Below are positions 41,069 through 52,732 of a stretch of 64,000 bases of DNA, piece after piece (the stretch's first letter is position 1; each line of letters opens with the position of its first letter). The stretch is from contig JAFEKR010000002.1 of the NCBI GenBank assembly GCA_019022495.1, positions 2,852,001-2,916,000 on the forward strand, in the 5' to 3' direction. Source of the stretch: Epichloe hybrida. Lineage: Eukaryota; Ascomycota; Sordariomycetes; Hypocreales; Clavicipitaceae. The notes under the pieces are model-generated. The model saw nothing but the letters and a program-made list of their open reading frames with translations, did not search any database and was not told the DNA's origin. Position numbers and translations under genes: made by a program.

Positions 41069-43615
41069 CTAAATTGCTCGCCAAGGCAGCGTGAAAGGGT
41101 TTTCATCCCCAATATCGTGCAAGTATTTTGTGACGCGCCGAGCGATATGTTTCGCATTAAGCTCGAAATGCTCCGCAACGGCGTCAGCGTGAACCGTAGT
41201 CCCGAACCGACTCAAGCCTATGCTGGCAGTAGCCCTGTTTTCGCTCAGCATAACGCTCCGCAGAGTTGTTCAGCATATGAAGGTCATGTATTGCACTTAC
41301 CAACGTGCCCAGCCATGCAATGACATGGCCTCGACTGAGACAATAGGCCTACCATCTCGAGGAAGGACTGACGCAATGTATTCTTGAGTTTGTTCTTCAA
41401 AACGTCTCATGCATGGCATGGAAACAATCCGTGTGGAAATGCCCGCTTCACGCAAAATTTTGGCTGCATCGACCGTTTGGTAGACCTCACTACCCGTCGA
41501 GACCAAGGTCAACATGGCGTCCTCACTGTCTTGAATGATGTAGCCTCCCTGCTGCATTCTCACTCGATTTGTTCCATTCTGTAGAGGCACGGCACCACGA
41601 TTCAATCCAAGGACGGTTGGACCCTCGTGCTCTATTGCCATCATCCAGGCCCCCACAGCTTCTTCGGCATCGCAAGGACGAATGTGCAGGAGATTGGGCA
41701 TTGATCTCCAGAGGTTGATGAGCTCTACGGGCTAGAAAATGTTAGCAGATTGTTCCCTTGCACGAGCAGAAACTAACCTGATGCGTCGGTCCACAAGCAC
41801 CTTCTGCAATACTGTCGTGCGTTCCCATATGTATCACCTGAAGCTTCATGAGAGCGCTCATTCTAATAGCTGGTGCAGCGTATAGTTGAAACATGGAAAA
41901 GGTAGCCGTGATTGGGATAATTGCTTGGCCAAATTTGCCATCCTTTTGGTCCCTTCGAGCCGAGTAAGCAGCCATACCATTGGAAATTCCTGCCATTCCG
42001 TGCTCGCGAGTGCCGAAATGCACATATCTTCCTCCATAAGATTGGTGGAAAGCATCCTTCTGCGGTCCGAATATCTCTTTGGGGGTTTTCAACACAAAAT
42101 TAGGGTCTGAAAGGTCGGCAGATCCACCAAAAAATGGAAGGACTTCCCAAAGCTCGTCGAATACAGCCCCAGAGCTCTGTCTGACCGGAGTCTTTCCTTG
42201 GGATGGCTTGATTGAAAGTAACTTCTCCCTCCATTCGCTGTTGAGTTGACCTCGCTCGAAGGCTGCAAGTTTGTTGCCCAACTCAGGATACCTGTAGGTA
42301 TATTGGGCAACTGTTTCGCGCCATGCGCGCCACACGCGCCTGCCCTTGTTGGGAATTTCGGACCAGTACTGTCGTACATCATCGGGAACTACGTGAGTCG
42401 CAAGGGGGTCATATCCCCACGAGGTTTTGCAAGCTTTCACATCATCACCTCCAAAAGCTGCATGATGTGCCTTGTTCGTTCCAGCGATAGTGGTGCCGTG
42501 CCCGATAGTTGTGTTAATATTGATAAACACCGGTTGGCCAGAATGCATGTCTGCATGTCTGAGAGCTGATACAATGGCACTGACGTTGTCGTCTCCGTCG
42601 GACACTTCTAATACATACCATCCGCATGCACTTGAGAAATACCAAGTTAATACCTCCATAGTGTAGGGAGAGCAGGCTATTACACATACCGAATTTTGTC
42701 ATTGACATTTTCACTGAATGTGAGCGTTATCGGTCCATCGGATTGAACGCCGTTGTTGTCATAGATCAATATCAAGTTGTCCAATTTCAAGTGCCCTGCA
42801 AGAGAAATTGCTTCAAGGGCGGGGCCCTCCTGAAGACAAGCATCGCCAGTTGTAGCGTAGATCTTGCCGCGCACTACGTCGAATCCGTCTTTGTTGAAAT
42901 ATTGCCTGAGGTGCTTGTTCACCATTGCCATGCCAACCGCGTTGGCAATCCCCTGTCCGAGCGGCCCGGTAGAGATGTCCAAGCCGTCAAATTCTATTTC
43001 AGGATGAGTCTTGCAAATGTTAGTGAAGGCATTGGCTGTAGGATGACAATATGCCTTTAGCTCGTCCATCGTCCAAGCTTCGTAGCCGGACAGATGAAGC
43101 ATGATGTATTGAAGCAGTGCAACATGTCCATTTGACATAACGAATCGATCTCTATCGAACCAATCCTGTGCCAAATGCGTTAGTGTGCGCGTAAATAATA
43201 CCTTGTGAGAAAATCAATCCTACCGGGTTTGCCGGGTCGAAGCGAAGCGTGTGTCTCCAGAGAGCTGTTGCTATTGCCGCCATGCCTAGAGCACTACCTG
43301 GCTTGATCTTAGACACCGTCAAGGTGATGATTGAAGCTTGAGTTATGACAGGGACAAACCTCCGTGGCCTATGCCCCATTGCTGACAGCAGTCGAGAACA
43401 AGCCCGCGTATGCATTCTACCGTGCGGCGGTCCAATGCGATGGTTGCTTGATCCGCCTTCGCCTCTTTCATGAGGTCCTGAGTTGTGTGCCAGCATGTTA
43501 GGAACATGAGTTTAACGAACCAAGGCTTTCATGTCTTTAAGATTAGGCACGACACTTGCGGAAAATCGCTTACCACTGAAATATTTAATGGGGAATCCGC
43601 TCGTCCAGGAGCCAT
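41069..43615 (-). CDS. Transketolase family, dihydroxyacetone-synthase-like
   Basis: Seven exons: 43,574-43,615, 43,360-43,477, 43,224-43,297, 42,690-43,165, 41,778-42,630, 41,301-41,731 and 41,069-41,255. Total 2,181 nt, 726 residues, all phases consistent. Family landmarks: SNGH (89-92), STGPLGQGIANAVGMAM, thiamine-diphosphate motif GDACLQEG (from 185) through YDNN, IGHGTTIAGTNKAHH, catalytic Glu near 446 in FGTREHGMAG, and GTHDSIAEGACGPTHQPVE. Wording is closer to fungal/yeast dihydroxyacetone synthase than to ordinary transketolase. Such enzymes move a two-carbon ketol unit, from xylulose 5-phosphate to formaldehyde or another aldehyde. The C-terminus PWRAI is not a peroxisomal PTS1 signal, unlike methylotrophic yeast enzymes. 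The usual GHPG is GHGG, formed across an intron. Divergent from the aldo-keto reductase. Confidence 0.88.
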
Positions 43616-44203
43616 TATCATCAAGCAGTTCGCTTGCAAGTACAGATATTGTTTATGTAATAGCTAGACTGCTTCATCATTTGTTAAATTAGTCTACGAA
43701 ATAATACTGATTCAAGAGTTTTCGATTGTTTTATAGAATCAAAATGTCAAATTGCTAACCGTAAGATAGTTATCAAATGGTCTTTTTTTTTGGTTCTATT
43801 CCTACGTTATCACTTAACTGCTTATTACTAATAGGTTACTAATAGGTTGCTAATAGGTTACTAATAAGTTACTAATAGGTTACTAATAGGTTACTAATAG
43901 GTTACTAATAGGTTACTAATAGGTTACTAATAGGTTACTAATAGGTTACTAATAGGTTACTAATAGGTTGCTAATTAGTTGCTAACTAGTCGCTAATAGG
44001 TTTGCTAATAGCTTATTGAAAGGTCGCTAAGAGATCTCAGGCAGTTAATACTGCAATAAATAGACAGCAATGTGATTTAATAGCTGGCAATTTCACATCA
44101 CCAGATGTCTTGTGGCCCTAATTTTTTGGTGAATGAGGCTTACCACGGTTCAAAGAGCCCCATGATCGCGAACTGTTTCTATTTGATCTTTTTATAGCTC
44201 GAG
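43616..44203. promoter_or_regulatory. Bidirectional promoter with minisatellite
   Basis: 588 bp between the start codons of the synthase-like and reductase genes. It is AT-rich relative to the flanking genes, contains a T-run at 43,784-43,792 and the 11-bp minisatellite. A TTTTTATAG TATA-like word occurs at 44,189-44,197, close to the reductase start. Confidence 0.7.
43825..43985. repeat. 11-bp minisatellite TTACTAATAGG, about 14 copies
   Basis: The unit TTACTAATAGG repeats in tandem with few changes (some TTGCTAATAGG), fading out at about 44,002. It fills the middle of the divergent promoter. Copy number could vary between strains and affect both genes, but that is inference. Confidence 0.95.
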
Positions 44204-45642
44204 ATGTCTAACTTTGGAAACCACAGCTCAAACCGAATCCCCCTTATTGGGTTCGGGACTTTCCAAGGAGACGATAGCAGCTACTCTATTGGGACGGCCA
44301 AAAACGCCACGCTTGTAGCTCTTCGGAAGGGCTACAGACACATTGACACGGCGTATGCGTACGGGAACGGGAAAATTGAACGTGAAATCGGCGAAGCCAT
44401 CGCAGAATGCGGCATTCCACGAAGCCAGGTTTTCGTCGTAACGAAGCTGTGAGTTAATCTGTTATAACCACAAGTTTGGTGACATATCGTCCATCGTGAT
44501 TATACTGACGAATGACCAAGACATAACACCTTTCACGACCCTCAAGATGTTGAAAAGGGACTCGATATGAGCTTGAAGAATCTTCAGCTAGACTATGGTA
44601 ATGAAACCATGCTTCCATGTGTGCTCCCATGTCTCAATTTAGGGACCGGCCATTGCTAATTTTCTTGGAAGTCGATCTCTATCTTATGCATAGTAAGTTG
44701 GAAGAGTATTTAGCTCAGGATGCAGCAATCTGATTACATTCTCATACAGACCCATACGCATATGCAAAAGGTCCAGATTTTTCCACGCTGCGTCGAAAAG
44801 ATGGTTCAGGAAAGGTACGTACGACGTGACTTCTTCGAACCTTGGCGCATCAGCTCATAGTTTAAGCCTGTGATGGACTTGGAGCTATCACTTAGGTATC
44901 CGGAGACTTGGCAGGCCATGGCTGCACTCGTCAACACAGGGAAAACACGACTGATAGGTGAGTCGAATGACAGAAATTACTTACCTGATCGGGGCTTACA
45001 ATTCGACAAGGGGTATCAAATTTCAACATGTTGAAAACAAAACGACTGATTCGTGAGACTGGCATAATTCCTGCGGCAAATCAAGTAGAAATGAACCCGT
45101 AAATACTCCCCTGAGATTATCTACTGGAATAATTCTAATCCGTGCCAACATGAAACCACAGATATTTTCCGCAGCACGAATTATTAAAATACTGTCAACT
45201 TCAGGGCATTCAAGTAATCGCCCACTGTCCTTTGGGTGGGGCCTTGGCACCGGCAGTTGCGAAGCGTCGTAGCGGTGGCCCGCTCACTGACATCACTGTC
45301 GGTTACCCCTGTCTTACTTATCCCTCCCCTGCAGTTCATGATACTTACCGAGAAATCCAGATAAAAAGTATTGCCAAGAACCATTGCAAAACTACTGCAC
45401 AGGTCATTTTGGCGTGGTTGATCGGACGAGGTGTTGCGGTAGTGCCGAAAAGTGCCGAAAAGTGCCGAATCGAAAGCAACTACGACATCAATTTCAGCCT
45501 GACGGCGGAAGAGAATCGGCGGATTGGGACGCTCATGGGTACGCATGGGGAATTGGGTATACGCAATCTTTCCAACGAAGACCACATAGGATTCAACGTG
45601 TTTGATGAAGACGTTGATCAACCCGCTCCCTTGCTCCATTAA
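44204..45642 (+). CDS. Aldo-keto reductase
   Basis: Seven exons: 44,204-44,448, 44,521-44,597, 44,672-44,692, 44,750-44,814, 44,861-44,957, 45,011-45,098 and 45,162-45,642. Phases agree throughout and give 357 residues; exon 3 is only 21 nt and encodes the V-D-L-Y-L-M-H strand. The catalytic tetrad is complete: Asp48 and Tyr53 (GYRHIDTAYAYGN), Lys81 (VVTKL) and His114 (LYLMHNP). VSNFNM, NQVEMNP and the IAKNHCKTTAQVILAW / GVAVVPKSAEK cofactor region are present. An insertion of about 25 residues follows APAVAKR, where substrate loops vary. The enzyme should reduce an aldehyde or ketone with NAD(P)H; sugar or dihydroxyacetone reduction would fit its neighbours. The start follows a TATA-like box. 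Confidence 0.9.
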
Positions 45643-46304
45643 TAGCGTCAACCCGAGAATGTGAGACAATCCCGTTCTCACAACAGTCTCCGACAGTTCA
45701 TCGCTGATTATGAGTTTGGAAATTCAACCACTGCATCTTTGTCGAAGGATTTTTGAGGTACGAAAGTAAAGTCAAAACGCCAAGAAGAGGGCAAGATTAA
45801 ACCGCCGAGAAGCTCGTTGTTCGAAATTGGCCATGGGCTTTTCATGTTACCCATTTTCGCTACTCTCTCACTCGGATGAATATGGAAAGGACGATAGAGG
45901 AGCGTGATGGCAAATCTGGGGTGGACCTTGTGATATATGAAAACATCCCTAATAAATCGTTCAAGGTCGCACTGTGAACTATCATCTCCAGAGAACCCTT
46001 ATTGAATGCAGGTTCTTACGCTTTCCGGTCTATTCAAAGCTAAGAAACAGTTATTTGAAGTCTGTAATGTTGGTAGACTACAAGATCCTTATGGCTGCCC
46101 GAATGCATTGGCATCATAGGCGCAGGGAAAGCGTTAGTATCCGCCTAGCTGAACGCGAATGCAAATGATATAACTCCACTGCACATCCGAAACCATATGT
46201 ATTTGTTGTCTCCGACGGGGGACCATGAACTGAGCAGTTGTGCAGGGCGGCAAGTAGTGGGTCTCATGCCTGCACCAAAATGTGCAAGAGCAGGAGTTTA
46301 TGAA
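45643..46304. other. Tail-to-tail spacer
   Basis: 662 bp between the reductase and transporter stop codons. No gene is supported. Confidence 0.6.
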
Positions 46305-48064
46305 TCAGCCTGTGCTTCGTTGGGAGGGTCGACCCAACCACAATGCCTTCTCCGTTAGTCCTTTCCTCGGTGAGCGAAAAGCTTCTTGTATTGACTCCAG
46401 CGACCTTCCTCTTGTTTCAGGCATATACAACCAAAGAATGGCGAAAGTAGTGAGAGAAAGGCCAGCAAAAAGAAAGTACGGCCCCGACGATGACTTCGCC
46501 AGAAATATAGGCGTAATAAGAGCGGTGACGAAGTTGGTAAACTATTCCAGAGTCAGAAATGGTATGATGCGCAGCTAAATTCGCGATAGCTTACAAAGTT
46601 TAGCGCCTGAGCCAAGGCGTTGGCTGTAGCTCTATGGCTCGCTGGTTGAATTTCGCTGGCATATATCTTTCCGACCATGCCCCAAGTTGACACGTATGCA
46701 AGTGCAAATACGAAGACAAGGACGATGACAATCCACCTACCCACTCCTTCATCATGATGTACGCTATTGGACGCATATAAACAGCCAATGACTAGCATGC
46801 AGACACTGAGTGTCACACCACCCGTATTGACACTCGTTCGTCGATTCCAAGAGTCAGCTAAAACGAAGGCCGGAACTGATATAACGAACATCAAGATGCC
46901 GGAGATACCGGAAGCAACGAACGAAGCTGTATCGGGCGGAAGACCCGCCTGAGAAAAGATGGTCGGAGCATACTGTCAGACGTTTCTCAGCTTCGCCATT
47001 TGCACGAGGGTTTCACTTGGTATACTTACGTAAAGAACACCGTCGATGCCGCATAGCTGCACCATCCCGAGGATGAAAAGCGCCAGAAAGGTCCTAGAGC
47101 GATACTTTTTGCAAAACATACTCTTCAAGCTTTGTAGAGTGCTTGCGGCATCGTTCTCCGAGGATTGACGGTGATCATGGTCAATTTCTTCGGGGTTCAA
47201 ATCTAGTAACTTCATGCTGTGTAAAGCTGCTTCCTGCTTATTTCGCATAATCAGCCATCTGGGTGACTTCGGTAGGAGAAAGCACCCGACTGCAAACAGG
47301 AATCCTCCAGCTGTTTGAACTATGAAAGGAAGACGCCACTGCATGTCGCCTGCTATTTTAATGGTACCGTAGCATGTGAAATAGCCAAGGCATGTACCTA
47401 ACGTTACCATCATCTGCGGCATTGCTACCATCATCCCTCTTCGGGCTTTAGGTGCTATCTCGCATATGTAGCTAAGAGCATAAGTTAGTTCCGGTCTATT
47501 CACAGGATGATATGGATGACGAGAAGAAAGCAACTCGGTTAAGAATACTCCTGAAATGACATGGCAAAGGGCACCAAGTCTGCATATTGTGGCTGGCAAC
47601 TCACACATTCAGGTTACCCAAGTACAGACCCTCACCGATTCCGGCCAAGGTTCGACCAACTAACAATACCACTAGGCTGTTTGCGCTAGCTTCCATGGCG
47701 CAGCCACAGGTGAAGAAGAGTGCACCGCTCAGTACGATGCGCAGATGTCCGAATCGGTCTGCAAGAATGCCCGAACCAAGGGACGGAATTGTACCAGCAA
47801 GAAGGAGTAAAGACACCGTCAAACCCCTCAATGTGGGTGACAATTTTTGCACCGAGTTCTGGAAGCTTGGCATTTCCGTAATGCTACCGATGGAGCCAGT
47901 ATCATATCTACCTAAGAGTTAGTGAGATGGCACCTAGAGGCTTGGATGTAGAAGGCAGACCCATTCAGGAAGCCTCCAATGGATAAGTACAAAGCTGCGG
48001 TAAAATACTTTCGGGGTCGAAAGACACAGAATATCATTTTTTTCAGTTCGTCGCTTGTACTCAT
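46305..48064 (-). CDS. MFS sugar transporter
   Basis: Five exons: 47,961-48,064, 47,605-47,907, 47,030-47,471, 46,595-46,972 and 46,305-46,541; 487 residues with consistent phases. Sugar-porter signatures are present: YDTGSIGS after helix 1, DRFGHLR between helices 2 and 3, GRTLAGIGEGLYLGN, YICEIAPKARRG, SPRWLI before the central loop, and PETRGRSLESIQEAF after the last helix. About twelve hydrophobic segments can be placed, so it should sit in the plasma membrane and import a hexose, pentose or related polyol. The N-terminus is short; an in-frame ATG at 48,100 or one at 48,037 could also serve. The gene lies about 60 bp from AT-rich, RIP-mutated DNA yet has no premature stop. Confidence 0.9.
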
Positions 48065-48119
48065 TGTCTTGATAGATCTCGCTACAATGAGATAATGCAA
48101 GTGATAAAAAGGGAAGATA

Positions 48120-48230
48120 ATGATAATTAACTAGCTAGGAAATCTATCGGAAGGAAAGGGAACCTATATATAAGCAGAGCATTACACTTGTGTAATGAAA
48201 GGTTGTTGTAATTGTTTAGTATTATTTTTT
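48120..48230. other. Right isochore boundary
   Basis: Base composition falls abruptly to AT-rich beyond about 48,120, immediately upstream of the transporter. Confidence 0.7.
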
Positions 48231-49425
48231 TTGATTTTATAATTTTTTTTTGCTGTCATTAGTTATGGCTAAAGCATCTAATTTATAAGTAATACAGAAA
48301 TTACTAGTAATACCTAGCTAGTTTAATAGTAAATAACTAAATCATATTTACCGTAGTAATAGGTAAAACCTGTAAAACAAAGGAACAAGCTTCAAGCCAT
48401 AGATACGGGGGGCTATAATACCTAGTACTTATTATATAGTAAAATACGCTTAGTTATAAAAGACTATCATAAGGCTAGATTAAGTACTAAACATAGAAGA
48501 ATTAACTTACTTCTAATATAACACTTTACACCTAACGATAGCTTTTATAAGTAAACTTAGTATAACTTATAACCTATTAAATCCGTTAGCATGTTATGAC
48601 TGTGTTAGGGAGATATAAATAAAGTGAAGGCTAAGGTTCTTAGTTATAGCTAGAGAGCTACTACTCAAAGGTAAGTATATAAAGGTGTTAAACTTTAACC
48701 TCCTATATCCCTTATAAGTAATCCTTATTTAAATACCTTACTATATATACATAGCTATCTAGTAATTACTTAGTTATTTATATAACCTACGGCTTATCTA
48801 AGGGTTTTATTATGTAACTATCCTATCCCTAGCTCCCTAGCCTCCGTGCACCTAACAGTAACAGATATATTTCTATTATTTATAGTTAGTATAGTCACTA
48901 CACTAACTACACTACAAAGAAACTTATATCAAATATAGTATAATACAGTAACTATAAATTTTTTTTTAAATACAATATTTTACAAATGTTTCCGAAAATT
49001 TTCAATAAATACAACACAAACAATACTCTAGAGGTAAGGAAGAATACGTTAAGTTTAGTTTACCTTAGAGCTTTAAAAGATAAGTTATAAGTTATATAAT
49101 TAAAGAGATATAAAGAGAGAGAGAATAAATATAGTTATAGAGAAAGGGGGAATTATATTAATCTATGTTATAAGTAACATTTAAATAGATTTAAGTTTTA
49201 CTATAGTTATAAACTATAACTATATCTTATATTAATATAGCTATAAACTTTATTATAAACTTTACTTTGATCTTATAGCCCCTTAAATTGATGACCTTAA
49301 AGCCTATTCCTAGGAATTATAGGTTTTATTTATTACTATAGTTATTATTATTATTACTTTGTTAATTATGAAACTAGCTAGGTATTAATAGTAATTATTA
49401 TGTAATTTATAAATTAAAGATACAT
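48231..49425. mobile_element. Inverted-repeat element, copy 1 (degraded)
   Basis: Left end about 48,231-48,322 (TTGATTTTATAATTTTTTTT, GTCATTAGTTATGGCTAAAG, AATACCTAGCTAG). Part of its reverse complement is at about 49,375-49,425 (CTAGCTAGGTATTA...). It shares internal blocks with the elements ending at 51,656 and 52,732. A TAGTGTAGT/ACTACACTA-type segment near 48,885-48,920 resembles the inverted-repeat arms at 3,450-3,650. No coding capacity was found. Confidence 0.55.
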
Positions 49426-49519
49426 AAAGAAGTAATTTATAAAAGGTTTAATTAGTAAACAAAATAAACTCTTTCAAAAGATTACTAAACAAAGTATAGT
49501 GTAGATTACAATAACAAAC
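49426..49519. other. AT-rich spacer
   Basis: Short AT-rich link; nothing recognised. Confidence 0.4.
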
Positions 49520-49608
49520 GTAATTTAGGTGCCTGCTTTAACGGAGGAAAAGGGATGCCTAAGATATGAGGCTGCGATATCCAACACCTACAATGTGTGC
49601 CTGAGATA

Positions 49609-49909
49609 TCACATAATCCGTTCTGCTGCTTCGTGATCAATGCAACGTAGCTTCGCCTCCATCAAAGCAGCATCACTATCCACCCCTGTATCGGATTGCC
49701 GCAAAGCAATGTGCTGCACATTTTGTAACTTGGCGCATCCAATGGGCGAAGCTCGGGTCAATGCCTTTTTGTACCACACGGGCCGAAATACCACACCGAG
49801 CTAGAAAGTGGGTGAGGTTGCATTTTATTATGGTGGTCACCAGTACGTCCGCTGTCTGGCCCACTGCTTGGCATGCCACAAACATGATGCCGTTTGAGGT
49901 GGGTAGCAA
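49609..49909 (-). pseudogene. Coding-like fragment in a GC-balanced islet
   Basis: An islet of about 550 bp (49,520-50,080) has normal base composition inside the AT-rich block. On its minus strand two overlapping frames look coding: one starts MLPTSNGIMFVACQAVGQ and DVLVTTIIKCNLTHFLARCG, and another ends QNVQHIALRQSDTGVDSDAA. A frameshift between them would be needed. The LPT-S-N-G start with a following hydrophobic strand faintly recalls the Walker A region of fungal RecQ/telomere-linked helicases, but the GK is missing. Identity is unproven. Confidence 0.3.
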
Positions 49910-50080
49910 AATAATCCCTTTTGCTACGCTATCGTGACTTAAGTGATAATCAGGGAAGGAAACAGCCTAACGAACCCGCCAAGACTCCAGAGACTGGACA
50001 GTCCTTGCAGAAATGACAGGTAACAAAACCAATTTGCCCCGCTAAGGCTGCGGAGACTGTACAGTCTACGTAACCCCCTA

Positions 50081-50739
50081 AATGATTTTATGACGACTAC
50101 AAGCCCCACGTGGGGCGGCCACTATTAGCTCTTAGTGGCTAATATAATACGTCCGTAAGTGAAGCTATTAGGGATACTATAGGGGCATTTACGCTTATGA
50201 AAGGTACTAAGTAGTCCTAGTAAAGGGCATATAATTTAAAGTACCCTTACCTTACTTAGTACTATAGAAAGATCTATTATTAGCCTACTACCCCTACGGA
50301 GTAGTTATATACCTCCTTATAAAACAAACAGGGATCAGACTGCACAGTTCACTAAACATCTAGGCGGATGAAGTCCTTGTGTACAGTGACAGGCCAAAAG
50401 TTTGCGACTACCCCTTCCAGTGCGAAAAATACTAGTTTAGGTAAGGCTTATAGGAAGCCCATGTTTATAACGCTATAATATTTGTACTGGTATTAAAAAA
50501 GCTAATAAATTAAGGATTACTAATAAATAAGAGGATACTATAACTTATAGATAAATACCTAAGTTATAATTTGAATAAATATCAGGATTATAGCTATTTA
50601 TTTAGGATAATTAAAGACTTTTTAAAATATATAGAATTTCTTAATTTTAAAATAGTATAGTAAAAAGTAGCTATTTACTATAGTTTTACTATATTTTTTT
50701 TTAAATAACCAAAATAGTTATAAAGTTCTTTTCTTATAT
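50081..50739. other. RIP-degraded DNA
   Basis: AT-rich with stops in all frames; no family recognised. Confidence 0.5.
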
Positions 50740-51656
50740 AAAATTGTCATAACTTTAGTGGGAAGGAATATAACAGTAATAACTAAGATTTAGGGTTATA
50801 ACTAGAAAGGTAAAACCTAGGGGTTAGGGCATAAAGGTCTTAAACTTTAACTTATTATATATAATATAAGTAGTCTTCCCTCCTAAGTACAAGGTAAAAC
50901 TGCTTAGCTTACTACACCCTAACACCCTATTCCTTTAACTTCTTTTTATTTGCCTTATAAAGCTTATTATTAGGCTTACCCTTATTTTTTAGTATTTTCT
51001 CTCTTATATTATAAATACTATTAATTATCTTTAAGTTAGATTTATCTTCCCTTTTCTTTCCTTACTTTTCTTCTCTTTTACTATATTATTTAATATTTTA
51101 GATAGTGTAGTATCTTTTTTATTACCTTTAGCTATACTATTATCTAATTAGTTAGTTATTAATTAGTTAATTAGTAGCCTATGACTTACTTAGTAATATA
51201 ATAAATACAGTGCATCTGTTAGTTTAGAATTAGATTGGCTGCAATTAAGGATGAGTTATATTGTTTTTTTAGTTTGCCTTAGAGCTTTAAAGAGTAAGTT
51301 ATAAGATAGAAAAGATATAAAGAGATAGAATAAATATAGTTATAAAGAAAGAGGGAATTACGTTAATTTATACTATAAGTAAAACTTAAATAGATTTAAG
51401 TTTAACTATAGTTATAAATTATAACTCTTACGTAATTATAGCTATAAAGTTTATTATAAACTTTATATTAACTTTTTAGCCCTTAAATTTATAGCTTAAA
51501 GCTTATTCCTTAATATTTTACCTAACACTATAGTGATTATTAAATTTAGTTATTATATGTAGCACTAGCTAGGTATTGCTAGTAATTTTTTTAGTTCCTT
51601 GAAAATTAGATGCATTAGCCATAGCCAATGACCCCCAAAAAAATTAAAAATCAATC
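50740..51656. mobile_element. Inverted-repeat element, copy 2 (left end not found)
   Basis: Its right end (about 51,564-51,656: CTAGCTAGGTATTGCTAGTA, GATGCATTAGCCATAGCCAA, GACCCCC, A-run, TTAAAAATCAAT) matches the right end of the copy at 51,799-52,732, and its interior shares the TTTGCCTTAGAGCTTTAAAG and GATTTAAGTTTAACTATAG blocks. A matching left end is not evident. Confidence 0.55.
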
Positions 51657-51798
51657 AATATAAGTAGTCTTTATTTAAATAGCTTACCTAGTATATATAG
51701 CTATTTAGTAGCTACTTAGTTATTTGCAAAACCTAAGGTTTATCTAAGGCTTTATTATACGACCGCCCTGTCTCTGGCCTCTGTGCTCCTAACTAAAA

Positions 51799-52732
51799 TA
51801 TTGTTTTCATAAATCCTTATGGGGTCATTAGTTAGAGCTAATGCATTTGATTTATAAGGAATACAAAAAATGACTAGTAATACCTAGCTAGTATTATAAT
51901 TTTTAACTAAATAATAATTACGATAGTAATAGGAAAACCTATGAAATAAAGAAATGCGCTTAAACCTATAAATATAAGGGGCTATAAGGTTAGTATAAAG
52001 TTTATGATAAAGTTTATAGCCCCTCCTAGGCACGAGGTAAAACTGCTTAAATCATTATAGATCTCTATTTTTTAACAACTTTTCTAAATATCTAGCCTTC
52101 TTCTCTAACTTTTATTTCCTTTCTTTTTCTTACTTTTCCTAAGTCCTTAATATTTTCTTTTGTTTTTTGAATTTCCTTAGATTTTTAAATAGCTATTAGG
52201 TTTTATAGCCTAGTAATTATAGCCCCTAGCTTTTAGTTACCCTTAGCTATACTATTATCTAATTAGTTAGTTATTAATTAGTTAATTAGTAGCCCTTGAC
52301 TTACCTGTTAATTATGTAGTGCGCTTTAAATGAAATAGGAGGCAAGTGAGGATAAGTTGTGTTTTTTTTTTGGTTTGCCTTAGAGCTTTGAAGGATAAGT
52401 TACAAGATATAGAGAGATAGAATAAACATAGTCGCAGAGGGAGAATCACATTAATTTATGCTATGAGTAAAACTCAAATAGATTTAAGTTTAACTATAGT
52501 TATAAATTACAACTCTTATGTAATTATACCTATAAAGAAGTTTATATTAACCTTTTAGCCCCCTAAATTTATAGCTTAAAGCTTATTCTGTTATTTATAT
52601 TTTACTTAACACTATAGTAATTATTAAGTTTAGTTATTAATTATTACACTAGCTAGGTATTACTAGTAATTCTTTTGTTCTTGAAAATTAGATGCATTAG
52701 CCATCACTAATGACCCCAAAAAAATTAAAAAT
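51799..52732. mobile_element. Inverted-repeat element, copy 3, both ends present
   Basis: A 0.93-kb element with terminal inverted repeats of roughly 90-100 bp: left about 51,799-51,890 (TGGGGTCATTAGTTAGAGCT, AATGCATTTGATTTATAAGG, AATACCTAGCTAG) and right about 52,635-52,732 (CTAGCTAGGTATTACTAGTA, GATGCATTAGCCATCACTAA, TGACCCCA). No transposase frame survives, so it behaves like a non-autonomous DNA transposon (MITE-like). Most mismatches between arms are transitions. Confidence 0.7.

Noticed and set aside
36205..48064. Secondary-metabolite gene cluster
   Set aside because: No polyketide synthase, NRPS, terpene cyclase, P450 or pathway regulator; the genes are housekeeping or primary carbon metabolism.
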